This document shows, one piece after another, positions 33,067 through 43,400 of a stretch of 54,090 bases of DNA; positions within the stretch are counted from its first letter, which is position 1, and every line of letters begins with the position of its first letter. Position numbers and translations under genes: made by a program. A model generated the notes under the pieces. It worked only from the letters and a program-made list of their open reading frames with translations, was not told where the DNA came from and ran no database searches. Source of the stretch: Epichloe hybrida. Lineage: Eukaryota > Ascomycota > Sordariomycetes > Hypocreales > Clavicipitaceae. The stretch covers positions 1-54,090 of the forward strand of contig JAFEKR010000108.1 in the NCBI GenBank assembly GCA_019022495.1, read 5' to 3'.

Positions 33067-34585
33067 ATGCGGCGAGTGGTAGTAACCGGCCTCGGGGCCG
33101 TCACGCCTCTGGGGGTGGGCGTTGGACCAACCTGGAATCGACTGTTGGCTGGTGATTCTGGCATCATCAGCGTCGCCTCTCGTCAACCGCAGGCGCGCTG
33201 GAGGGAGCTGACGAGCACAGTCGCCGGCGTCATCCCTGCCGGGGAAGCTCAAGCTCAAGCTCGAGGTCAATGGCATCCGTCACACTGGCTCTCGGCCTCT
33301 GACCAACGGCGCATGGCGACCTTTACGCAATACGCCATGGCGGCTAGTGATATGGCCTTGAAGGATGCCGGGTTGGAACCTACCAAGCTCGAGCATCTAG
33401 AGGCCACGGGAGTCTGTCTGGGAAGTGGCATCGGCAATTTGGAGGACATGTACGAGACAAGCTTGTCTCACCACAACGATGTAAGCCCAAGCAAGACCAG
33501 CCTTTCTCACTTACAACCTTCCTTCTGGTGTTCTTTCCTCTATTCCCGGTCTACAAGGCCTCGCCGCCTCGCTGTTATCATGTGCTGTCCCTTGTTGTTG
33601 TTGTTGTTGTTCTGACTTTGACTATGCAGGGGTATAAAAAGGTTTCGCCTTTGTTTGTCCCCAAGATTTTGACCAACCTGGCAGCTGGCCACATTGCCAT
33701 GAAATATGGCTTCCAAGGTCCCAATCACGCCGCCACCACTGCCTGCACCACCGGCGCACACTCCGTCGGTGACGCCTCGAGATTCATCGCCGTGGGGGAT
33801 GCCGATGTCATGGTTGCCGGTGGCTCCGAGGCTTGTATCCATCCCTTGACCTTTGCGGGCTTTGGAAGAGCTCGCTCTCTTTCTACAGCCTACAACCACG
33901 ACCCTTCAAGCAGTTGTAGGCCGTTTGACGCGGGGCGCAATGGCTTCGTGGTTGCCGAAGGCGCAGCAGTTCTCGTCCTCGAAGAGTTGGGGCATGCCAA
34001 AGCCAGAGGCGCTCGCATCTACGCCGAGGTCAAGGGGTATGGCTTGAGTGGAGATGCACACCACATGACGGCACCCAGGGAAGACGGCCGAGGCGCTTTT
34101 CTAGCCATGAAGCGCGCGTTGAAGAATGCGGGGGTAAAGCCTTCTGAAGTTGACTATATCAATGCCCATGCGACTGGCACGCAAGTCGGGGACGTCGCAG
34201 AAGCAACTGCCATTGGCCGCATAATGCTGGGAGAAGATGGGAAGACTTCCGAGTCACAAGTGACCGTGAGCAGCACCAAGGGCTCCATCGGACACTTACT
34301 CGGGGCCGCAGGTGCTATCGAGGCGCTTTTCGCCATTCTGTCCATACACGAGGTGAGCGGTACACCAGCAAAGTGTCATGTACATGACAAACGGTTGTGA
34401 CTGCTGCTGACCTTGCGCTTCCACAGGGTGTCATCCCAGCCACGCAAAACCTACACAGGCCAGATGTTGGCTTCGACTTTAATTTTGTGCCCCTGACAGC
34501 GCAAGAAAAGAAGGTGCGCGTTGCGATTTCCAACAGCTTTGGATTTGGCGGAACAAATAGCAGCTTGGTCTTCTCCAGCATATGA
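33067..34585 (+). CDS. CEM1: Beta-ketoacyl-ACP synthase, mitochondrial type (Cem1/OXSM)
   Basis: Condensing enzyme of type II mitochondrial fatty-acid synthesis, which supplies octanoate for lipoate and acyl-ACP for complex assembly. Exons are 33067-33480, 33627-34352 and 34427-34585, giving 432 residues, the usual FabF length. The Cys-His-His triad is present: TACTTG (Cys near 176), NAHATGT (His near 317) and [11 protein letters not shown] (His near 359). The C-terminal [10 protein letters not shown] loop is intact. Both splices give clean joins (HHND-GYKKVSP and SIHE-GVIPAT). The chosen ATG lies directly before VVVTGLG, so no mitochondrial presequence is visible. An in-frame extension upstream is possible but not presequence-like. 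Confidence 0.92.
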
Positions 34586-34957
34586 GAGATGTCGCAGCCT
34601 TGATTGGTTCATGTACGGATTTCGGTTTACAATATATAGACTTGGCCGCTTCCATCGTGGCTGCATCAAAAATATATTGACTTGCAAGAAAACTGCTTCC
34701 ATTTTTAATGCGACGAGATTTGTTTGTCCCAACAAGAGTCAATAACGCCGCCGCCGCCGCCGCCGCTGCCCGTCGGCGGGTTGTGAATCGGTGCACGGAC
34801 CACCCTGGGAAGCCACCCGCGTTGTTCCAACCATTTCGTTGACGCTTACTTACGTCCGTAGGAAAAAAAAAAAAAAAAAAAAAAAAGAAGAGCGTGCGAG
34901 AGCATCTCGTCCACGTCCACTTTCCCTCGCTCTCCCCATCTACTCTCTCTGTCAGAC
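34586..34957. promoter_or_regulatory. KAS 3' region and Cbp3 promoter with (CGC)n and A-tract
   Basis: Contains a CGC trinucleotide run at about 34747-34767 and a run of about 25 A at 34862-34885, just upstream of the next gene. Confidence 0.5.
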
Positions 34958-35993
34958 ATGGCCTGCGAACCCTGCAGATCACAAACGCGAACGCTCGTGA
35001 GGGCCGCCGTTCGGGCATCGTCCTCACGAACCGTAGCCCCTGCGCGGACCCTGAATCTTCGGCCATCCACGAGCCCGTCACAGCCCGTGCCGACAGCGAC
35101 ACCGACAGCGACAGCGACACCGACACGATGGTTCAGCAACACGCCTCAGAGAAAGATTCTCGGCATGGGCGCCTCACTGGGCGAGTCGTACCGCGTGCTG
35201 GGGGCGTCGGAGAAACTGTACAACATGTGCGGGATGCCCGCTGATTATCACATCACCGAGGCGGCGCGCAAGAACGACGAGGTGCAGAGGATGGAAGACG
35301 GCGAGGAGTTGGGAGACCCCATAGACAAGGACAACGTCTGGCACAAAAGTACGAGCAAGATGCGCTCTTTCCTACCTCGTTCCTTGCTATACTTTCCAAA
35401 GAAACCCGAGTCCAAAGATTGAACACTAACGAGCTTTCGTGTTGGGAAAACAAAAAAAAAAAACAGCCTTTGGTTTACAACCCAGCTTCAGCACCTGGTC
35501 ACACGTCACCATGCTCCATCTGTACCTGATCAATGCCCGCGTGCGCTGCATGGAGCGCGACACGTACCGCAACTGGCAGCAGCAGCTCATCGACCACTTC
35601 TTCTTCGACTGCGAAAAGAAGATGCACCTCGACCACAGCATCACCTCGTCGGCCCTGCGCCAGCGGTACCTGAAGGACATTTTTGTCCAGTGGCGCGGCC
35701 TGCTGCTCGCCTACGACGAGGGCCTCATCAAGGGGGATGCGATCCTCGCGAGCGCCGTGTGGAGAAACCTGTTCAAGGGCGCGCCGGACGCTGATCCCAG
35801 GGCGTTGTGCGCCATCGTGGGCTGGATGAGGAGCTGTTTGGCGTCCTTGGAAGCCGCGTCGGACACGGACTTTCCGCAGAGGGCGGGGGACATTCTGGGG
35901 AAGCCTGTCGATGGCTTCTGGACGAGGTTGGAAGAGCCGTTCAAGAAGGCGTTTGTGGAGGAGACCAAGGGTGTCAAGGCCAAGAAGGATTGA
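34958..35993 (+). CDS. CBP3: Cytochrome bc1 assembly chaperone Cbp3 (UQCC1)
   Basis: Mitochondrial inner-membrane assembly factor that, with Cbp6, binds the mitoribosome exit and newly made cytochrome b. Exons are 34958-35348 and 35467-35993, giving 305 residues. The Arg/Ser/Thr-rich N-terminus (MACEPCRSQTRTLVRAAVRA) is a likely mitochondrial presequence. The conserved ubiquinol-cytochrome c chaperone domain covers about 130-290: the splice rebuilds WHKTFGLQPSFSTWSHVTML, then HLYLINARVR, LIDHFFFDCEKKMH, RYLKDIFVQWRG and YDEGLIKGDA. The intron (118 nt) has a GTACGA donor and a 13-A run next to its CAG acceptor, an unusual acceptor context. Confidence 0.92.
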
Positions 35994-36365
35994 TCTTGGT
36001 CGTTTCCTCCCCCTGACTGAAATCCTCCGTGGTTATTCACAATGGACAATGGAATGGCGCGGACAACTCTTCCGTCGTGTATGAGAAAGACGGAGTGTTT
36101 TGGGGGTATAGGGGGGGAGAAGAGGGACAAGACGTGTAATACATGTTGTTACATGATTTGTATCAATCCCCTTGTATATTCTCAGATTGACAACATCTGG
36201 CTGTACAATGAACATGGTTGTTTCATACTGCCAATTCCATTTTCAATCACAAATCCACCACGTACGTGAACTCGCATTTGCTCAAGTCAACACGAACCCC
36301 AAACATCCCAAACATTAGTAAACACCACAACCACTTCCACACATCCATCCATCCATCCATCAACT
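35994..36365. other. Convergent 3' region, Cbp3 and DHFR
   Basis: Non-coding. The CATC tetranucleotide repeats about five times at 36341-36360. AT-rich 3' untranslated sequence lies at 36130-36260. Confidence 0.5.
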
Positions 36366-37046
36366 TCACGCCCTCTCCCACATCTGCCACTCATACCTCA
36401 CACCCGCCTCCTCCCCGACCTCCTCGCCCTCCTCGCCCGTCCAATCCCTCCACTCCCCAGCCGACTTCCTCGTCCAGCCCGCCTCCCCAGCGCGCTCGCT
36501 CCCCAAGTCCACCCCAAAGAAGGTATCGCACTCGTACTCGCCCTCTATTCTCGTCAGCAGCACCCTCCTCGCCTCCGTCCTCCCCAGCGCCTCGCCGTAC
36601 ACCTGCCCGCCGCCCATGACGAACACCCTGCTCACGAGCGGGTGGTCCCTCGCACACGCGAGCGCCTGGTCCAGGGACGTCACGCGCACCGGCTCCGACG
36701 GTCCCGGTCCCGGCGGGGGCGGCGGGGGCGGCGATCGCGAAACGACAATGTTGAGACGGTCCCGAAGGGGTCTGAATCTCGGAGGGATCGAGTCCCATGT
36801 CTTGCGGCCCATGATGACGGCGTTGATGGCGTCGGGGGGGGCCTTTTTTTAAAAAAATGGAAAAAAAATGAGAAAATATGTATGATGATGGGCCTGGTGC
36901 TGTAAACTCACCTGTGGTGCGACGCGTGAAGTGACGCGTGCGAAATACTGCATTTCCTTGCGGAGGCCCGTCCAGGGCATGGTGCCGTTGAGGCCGATGC
37001 CCATTGAGCGGGTGGCGGCTACGATGAGGGTTACTTCCGGTTGCAT
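36366..37046 (-). CDS. Dihydrofolate reductase
   Basis: Reduces dihydrofolate to tetrahydrofolate with NADPH for thymidylate and purine synthesis. Exons on the minus strand are 37046-36912 and 36842-36366, giving 203 residues, normal for fungi. The N-terminal IVAATRSMGIGLNGTMPW and LRKEM hold the folate-site residues. VIMGRKTWDSIP and MGGGQVYGEAL bind NADPH. The splice joins VAPQ to APPDAINAVIMG in frame. A SPPPPPPPGPGPSEP insert lies between the IVVSR strand and the next helix, longer than in most DHFRs. The intron ends in seven T, seven A and G, a strange acceptor context that could also hide a sequencing indel. An upstream in-frame Met exists but precedes low-complexity sequence. Confidence 0.92.
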
Positions 37047-37333
37047 CCTGGGACTTTGTTCATCCAAGTTTGAGTTTGACTTGGAGGAGTTGCGGTGGTG
37101 GAGGGGGGGTTCTGTCCAAACGTTCGTGTAAAAGGTAAGTGGGTGTGTGGGTGTGTGTGCATGGCAGCACGTCAAAGTGGGATGGTGATGGGAATGGCGT
37201 GCAAATGACAAATCAAATTCTTGCTTTGCACGATTTACGAACGAGAAAAACGGTGCAGGACAACAAACTGTTCATGGTTTATGCTACAATTTGGATGTAC
37301 AAGTGAAAAGTAATTTACAAGGTCGGTTTTAAC

Positions 37334-38367
37334 CTACAGTTTCGACCCCGGCCCCAGGACCGTAATGTCCTGGAAGGGAATGCCCAGGTGTCTGTAGATA
37401 TGGTTGAACCTATTTCCCTCTCCAGAGTTAGCAGAGCACACACACCAACTGGTACGCGCAGACATATATAGACTGGTGCCCGTCGCGAGCCAGGCGCATA
37501 CCGATCACTGCCAAAGAACGGCTGAACCTCTTCCCCTTTCGAGTCGGCGACCAAGAACCACGGGCATCCAAACGCACCCGACTCGACTACTCTGGCCGTG
37601 TCCTCGGCCAACTTCTTCTTCATCTTGGCTCTACCGTCCATGATGCTATCCACCTCGGGTTTAGTGAAGAGCCTCGCGCCTCCCCCGGGCGCATCAGTCG
37701 CCTCGGCGAGCAGTGCCCTGAGACTGCCCTCGTCCACGACATCCGCGTTAGGTGGGGCCCAAAACTTGTAGAACAAGAAGTGCAGCGCTGACAGAAACTT
37801 GTCCTTTGGAAAGCTGGCCTTGATGAAGAGGAGGGCTCGGAGGGCGGACTGGGTCTTTGCGCGCTCGCAGAGGTCCGGGGGCGTGGCGAAGCTGGTGATG
37901 CCCACGCGGGCTGCTGCGCGAGGGGAGTCGTAGGCGAGATACTTGGCTTTGGCCTCGAGCGTCCACGGGGGCTTGTTTCCTGCCGGGAGGGCCGGGAGGG
38001 GATATTGAAAAGCTAGTGAGAAAGGAAACAGGAATGGAAATGAAGAAGCGGGAGGGCTGCGTATTACCAGAGAGGTGATTGATGCCGCCTAGGAAAACAG
38101 GATGAAACCTGCGTGGCCGGAATGCATCAGTCAGCTTTTACTCTTTGTTCATCTCGGCGCGACTGACTGACTGGCCTTACTCTACTTGGACGCCATGGGC
38201 AGCCAGCTTGTCTAGATTGGGTTTCAAGTCCTCGAAACAGACGTAGCTGAACAGGGACGCTGTTGAATAGACGACAAAGCGATGATCAGACCAGGTCAAC
38301 TTGCATCTGCATCTGTTGGCTTCCACTTACCAATGTCCAAATAGCAGTCGATGCGTCCTCGGCCCAT
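37334..38367 (-). CDS. Peroxisomal glutathione S-transferase, kappa class
   Basis: DsbA-fold transferase/isomerase related to 2-hydroxychromene-2-carboxylate isomerase. Exons on the minus strand are 38367-38331 (37 nt), 38259-38181, 38108-38068 (41 nt), 37979-37502 and 37409-37334, giving 236 residues, typical of the class. The spliced N-terminus reads MGRGRIDCYLDIASLFSYVC, carrying the Ser of the kappa active site. EFHPVFLGGINHLSGNKPPW, ESGAFGCPWFLV and FFGSDRFNHIYRHLG are the glutathione-binding segments. It ends GPGSKL, a PTS1 peroxisomal signal, as some eukaryotic kappa GSTs do. A short GGCTGTCT tandem repeat lies directly upstream of the start. Confidence 0.9.
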
Positions 38368-38691
38368 GTTGGCTGGCTGTCTGGCTGTCTGGCTGTCTGG
38401 CTGTCTGGCCGGCTGCGTGTTCTTTGTGGGAAGTAAAGGACAGCTTGGGATGCGGAGAGGTTGTCGTCCATGGATCATGGATGATGCATCCGATGGATGA
38501 AACGGCACGATGACTTGAGATGGCTGATGTAGGGTAGCCGAGGTGCTGCAAGACGTCATGACGTCATGCCTCACCTCCACGATTCTAGCCTGCCGGTAAT
38601 AAGTGACATTCACGAATCACTAAGTCCGTCCTCCGCACGGAGAGCTACTACTTGCTGCTACTTCATGCTTCACCCAAAGCCCTCATCCATC
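38368..38691. promoter_or_regulatory. Divergent promoter, GST kappa (-) and SDR (+), with an 8-bp repeat
   Basis: A 324-bp gap between divergent starts. GGCTGTCT is repeated about four to five times at 38371-38413. TGATG-rich and GACGTCATGACGTCATG segments (about 38551-38568) contain two TGACGTCA-like half-palindromes, the kind bound by CREB/ATF bZIP factors. Confidence 0.5.
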
Positions 38692-39922
38692 ATGCCATCC
38701 CACACACCCGTCGCCCTCGTGGTCGGAGCCTCGCGCGGCATCGGCAGACAAGTCGCCATTGACCTTGCCCGGAACGGATACGCCGGTATTACCAGACACC
38801 ACAACACAAGCTTGAAACCCTGACGCAGACACAGAAACACAGAAAACCCAATCACACAAACACTAACACCAACACCAACACCATCCAGTCGTCGTCGCCG
38901 CCAAGTCCACCAGCGAACCCTCCCAGACCAGCGATCCCTTCCCCCCCGATCCCAACTCCCCCGACAGCACCATCACCACCGTCGCCCGTGAAATCACCTC
39001 CTCGGGCGGCCAAGCCACCGCCATCCCCGTCGACGTCCGCTTCGAACAGAGCGTCAACGACCTCATCTCCACAACCATCGCCGTATGTATGAACCCGTCC
39101 CTCTCCCCGTAGCCACGAGAAGCTCTTGTCTGAACCCGCGTCAACGACAATTTGCCCCCGAATTCAAAAAAAAGACATACGACCGTCTGGACGTCCTGGT
39201 CTACAACGCAGGCGCCATATACTGGGCCTCTGTGCCAGACACCCCCCTCAAGCGGTTCCAGCTCATGCAGCGCGTCAACCCAGAAGGCCTATACGCCGTC
39301 GTCCAAGCGAGCCTGCCTCATCTGCGTGCGCGCGGCCGCGGCCGCCTCGTCGTCGTCAGCCCCCCCATCTACTCGCGCTTCTTCAGGGGCAAGACGGCGT
39401 ATGCCATGGGAAAGGTGAGCATGAGCGTCTTGACCAAGGGGCTGGCGATGGACATTGCGAGGGCCGGGGACGAGGACATGGCCATAACGAGTATCTGGCC
39501 TGCTGTTGTGAGTCGTCTTGTCTGATTTTCTCTCCATCCCGTGCTTCTCGCACACCGACCGGCCTCTTTCTCCTCATCAAACATCTTGTCTCATCTCAAT
39601 CACCGACCAGGCCATCGAGTCCGCCGCCACCGCCAAGTTTGTCACCAAATCCCCCGACGACGAGAAAGACCTCCGCAAAGCCACCATCTTCTCCGACGCC
39701 ATCCTCCACATCCTGCGGAGCCCCGCCCCCCTCGTCAACGGCGAGCTCTTGCTCGACGAAGACTTCCTCCGCGACCACTGCCACGTGACTGATTTCGCAA
39801 AGTATAGCGTCGTGCCGGGCTCGTCGCCCAGGAGGATCATGCCCGCGCGCTTACCGGACTTGACGGTCGCGGAGCAGCATGATGAGGGCCAGAGAATCGA
39901 TCTTGCAAAGGCCAAGATGTGA
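38692..39922 (+). CDS. Short-chain dehydrogenase, HSDL2-like
   Basis: NAD(P)-dependent oxidoreductase of the SDR family, closest in layout to hydroxysteroid dehydrogenase-like protein 2. Exons are 38692-38785, 38889-39082, 39175-39507 and 39611-39922, giving 310 residues. The cofactor motif VVGASRGIG lies near residue 10, and the NAG motif reads YNAGAIYWAS. Catalytic residues are Ser in VVVSPPIYS and YAMGK (Tyr-x3-Lys). Splices join GYA-VVVAAKS, STTIA-TYDRLDVL and IWPAV-AIESAATA. A proline/aspartate-rich insert follows the second strand. The C-terminus KAKM is not a PTS1, so location is unknown; no sterol-carrier domain, unlike animal HSDL2. Substrate unknown. Confidence 0.87.
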
Positions 39923-40451
39923 TGGCCGCACCAAGGGAAAAAGGTTTGCGTTGCTGGAACTGGACAATGGAAAAGGCGTACAAGTATGCATATGGTGGTT
40001 GTATTCACGAGATATGTACACCTTTGTGTCCTCCAATGTGTACGTACATCTAGGCTATTTTTTTCCGGGCGGGGGAGGGGGGGGGGATTCGCCATGTCTT
40101 TTGAGTAAAAAAGAATGGTTGAATGACCAATCAAGATAATGATGTAGAAGGGGGACAAAAACAATTGATTGTCATGCAAGAAAAAAAAAAAGAAAGAAAA
40201 AAAAAAAAAACCTGTTACTACAGCCAAACTCCAACTGGAGCCTCGATTTGCCTCGGCGCTTTCCATGATAACACAAGTTGAAGAGGAAATTGTCAAACTG
40301 CCCACGAGTCATCCACCACACGGTACGATACATTCCCGTACGCAGTTACCCAATCCGATTCTTCTTCTTGCTCTTCTCCTTCTCCTTCTTCGTCTCAAAC
40401 ATCTTGGCTCTTCCAGAGAAAGTATCTCATTGAACCCCTTCGCATCTCTGC
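39923..40451. other. Convergent 3' region, SDR and Yta7
   Basis: Non-coding. G-run at about 40074-40086, A-rich run at about 40180-40210, and a pyrimidine-rich stretch at 40358-40400. No gene is seen. Confidence 0.5.
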
Positions 40452-43400
40452 TCAGCTTTGACTGGGTGCCCCCACTCCCTGTATGTCCTCGATATCTCCA
40501 ATCGTGTCATTGAACACCTTGCTGAGATTGCCGACGACCCTATGGCGGTTCCATTCATGTCTCGATTTCCAAATCTCATCCATCAGCTCTCGGTTGATTT
40601 GTTCCATCTGCTCAATGGTGCAGCCCGAAGTGCCTTCAGTCAGGACATCCAAGAGGTCATCGATGGCGGCCTCCACCAAAGGCGGCTGGGATGCGGACGA
40701 GCCAGAGTATCGACCAGATTGTGGCTCTTGCGATTGCGCATCTTGTGAGGGCTGTATCGCGGCCCCTTGTCCCGAGTGGCCGCTTGACTGGCGAGCTTGG
40801 GATGACAAAGATATCGGGCTGTCATTCAAGTTTGACCCAGGCGCAGCATTTCCTCGCGCAAGCGCGTGAGCCTGTGAATGCACCCAAGCGTCATCACTAG
40901 GCGTGGCTTGACTGGGCACCACGAGCGTATCCGGTATGTCCACTTCATTGTCGTTCTCGCCGCTCTGCTGGGCGCCATGGTTACCATTGGTAAGCTGAGT
41001 GCTCAAGTTGGACGACCTGTGGGTGGAAGGATCAGACGTCTTGGTCGACGAAGCATCGTTGATCACTGCTGACGGCGAAATCCCAGGCGGCAGTGATGTG
41101 ACGGCCGACCTTTGAGAGATCTGTGTCAGGCTGGAATGTCCCTTGACCGACTTGTCCTCGGACTTGGTGGGCGGGCCCATGATAGAAGACCCTTGAGTAG
41201 CTCCAGGCTGGAGAGGGTCGTCGACGCCGCTCATTTGCACGTCATTCTCCTCTCTCGATGCCGCTGCCTTTGCTCCGTTGCCCGAAACTCCTGGTTCTTG
41301 TGCATTCTCATCTTGACCGTTGGAGTGGGATGACGGACTTCGGAGCTGGAAGCGGGCCGTAGTGCGAGATCCTGGGACCGTCTCGCCCAATGTCAGCGGT
41401 CCCTGGGAGTCGCTGTCGTTAGCACCTCCGAGGTCTGACTGAACGCGCTCCATTATTGACCGCATTGCCTTGCGCTTCCGCTCCTTCTCTGCGGCATGCG
41501 CGGCCCTCTGGACCTGACGGCGATGCAGGCCCTCCCAATCGACATATGCCGAGTTGGTTTCGATGCTGGCGACGTCAACCTCTACATTGCTTAGCAACTC
41601 GTTTGCCTTGAGGGTGCGCTCCTTGTCGCCAATGTTCTTGGCATCCTTGGCCAGGGCTTTGATGTCAAAAAGGAAATCCTTTGGCCGGGCGTAGAAGCCA
41701 TTCGACAGTCGTTCCTCTATTGTGGTGGTCTCTAGATTAAAGTAACATTTCCCTGTGGCGGTGTCACGGAGTACATCGTTGCCATGCTTGTCTTTGACTA
41801 TCTCATATGGCCGAAAAATACCTTCCGTGATGTCTGGCCGGACATAGTTGGGATCCGACTCCGCGAATAGGTAATCGATGTGGCTCTGGGGAATGACTGG
41901 TTGTCTGAATTTCTTGTACTTCCGGTTGATCTGGTCCATGATTGGCTGAAGTTGGATTTTGAGCGCGTTGAGCAATTGATGATCTTTTCTCTTGACTGCC
42001 TTGGCCTCCTCCTTGGTTGGTGGTTTCGCTGCAATCGCAGGGGCAACCGGAAGCTCTTCCAAGACACGCTTCTTGCGATTCTCTGGATCGGGGAATTCGG
42101 CAGGTTTCTTCTTGATGTAGTCAAGCGTCGCAGAGAAATACTGCATTCGGTTTTCCTGAAGAGGGGGGGACGTTCAAGGTCAGACGAAATCCTATTGCAG
42201 AAATCGACGAGGGTGGAATTCTTTCTTACCTTCGCCGGTCGCGTGATTTCCATTTTGTTTTTGCGGGAAAACCCGAACAAATCACGCAGCAACCCATCAG
42301 GAAGCTCATTCTTGTCACAATCCGCTGTTGCGAGAAGAAGGACGGGATCTGTGGGCGGTATGGACCGCAGCATCGTTTGAAAGGTAACAAACGCAACAGT
42401 ACGCGCCAGAGTAGCATACCAGGCGTCTACATTGGGAATATAAATGACGCTGGGCTTGTGACGCCGAATTTCGGTGAACAGACCGACAATGACTTGTTCC
42501 ATTGACTATGTTGTAATTGTTAATCTCTGACAATGTTATGGTAAAGGACGGGCTGTGTGAGAGAGAGAGAGCGTGGCATGACATACCCTTCCATCGGCGA
42601 GCAGCGCCGGCAAATCAAAATTTTGCACATGAACGCCTTCAAAATAGTGTAATATGGCCGATGCGATGTATGTCTGGCCCATGCCCTGGACCCCGTATAT
42701 AAGAAACCTGGGTCGGAAGATGCGGGAACGCTCAAATTCTTGTTGCATGGCTTCCCGTCCGAAACCGTGGTCCTCATCTTCATATTGTTCGTACATGGCT
42801 TCTTCAAGTGCAGTCGTCTTCTTCTTCCTCGGCAACAACTCATCCAACAGTCGTTTGGCACTGCTAAACTGATGGCGTAGAAGGGGCTCCACCGCCTTGG
42901 GGAGTGGCTTTGCTCCAGACGTTGCTGACCGTTCTGAGGACGGTATTAATTTTTTGATGGAGAGCATGAAGTCAGAGGCATGAACACTGATCTTTTTAGG
43001 GTCGACGATGAGCTTCTCTGTTGAGTTGTAAATCTGTGGATATGTTCGTTGAATGGCATTCAACGCGGCCTCGGTGCACAGTGCGCGCAGGTCAGCACCA
43101 CCATACCCCTTGGTCTTCTCAGCAAGCGAGGTCATGAACTGCGGCGACAGACCCCATTCCTTGGTGTGAATATCGAGGATGGACCGGCGCCCATCAATGT
43201 CGGGAAGAGGGAAATAGAATTCTCGGTCAAAACGGCCAGGTCGTCGAAGGGCAGGATCGATGTTATCCGGTCTGTTCGTGGCACCGATGACAATGACTTG
43301 CCCACGGCCATCCATACCGTCCATCAATGCCAGGAGCGTCGATACGATAGAGGCGTGGATTTGCTCCTGCTTGCTTGAACGGACAGGAGCCAAGCCATCT

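Noticed and set aside
42690..42720. Loss of the P-loop Lys in the second AAA domain of Yta7 as an inactivating mutation
   Set aside because: The second AAA domain is naturally degenerate in the Yta7/ATAD2 family, so this is expected.
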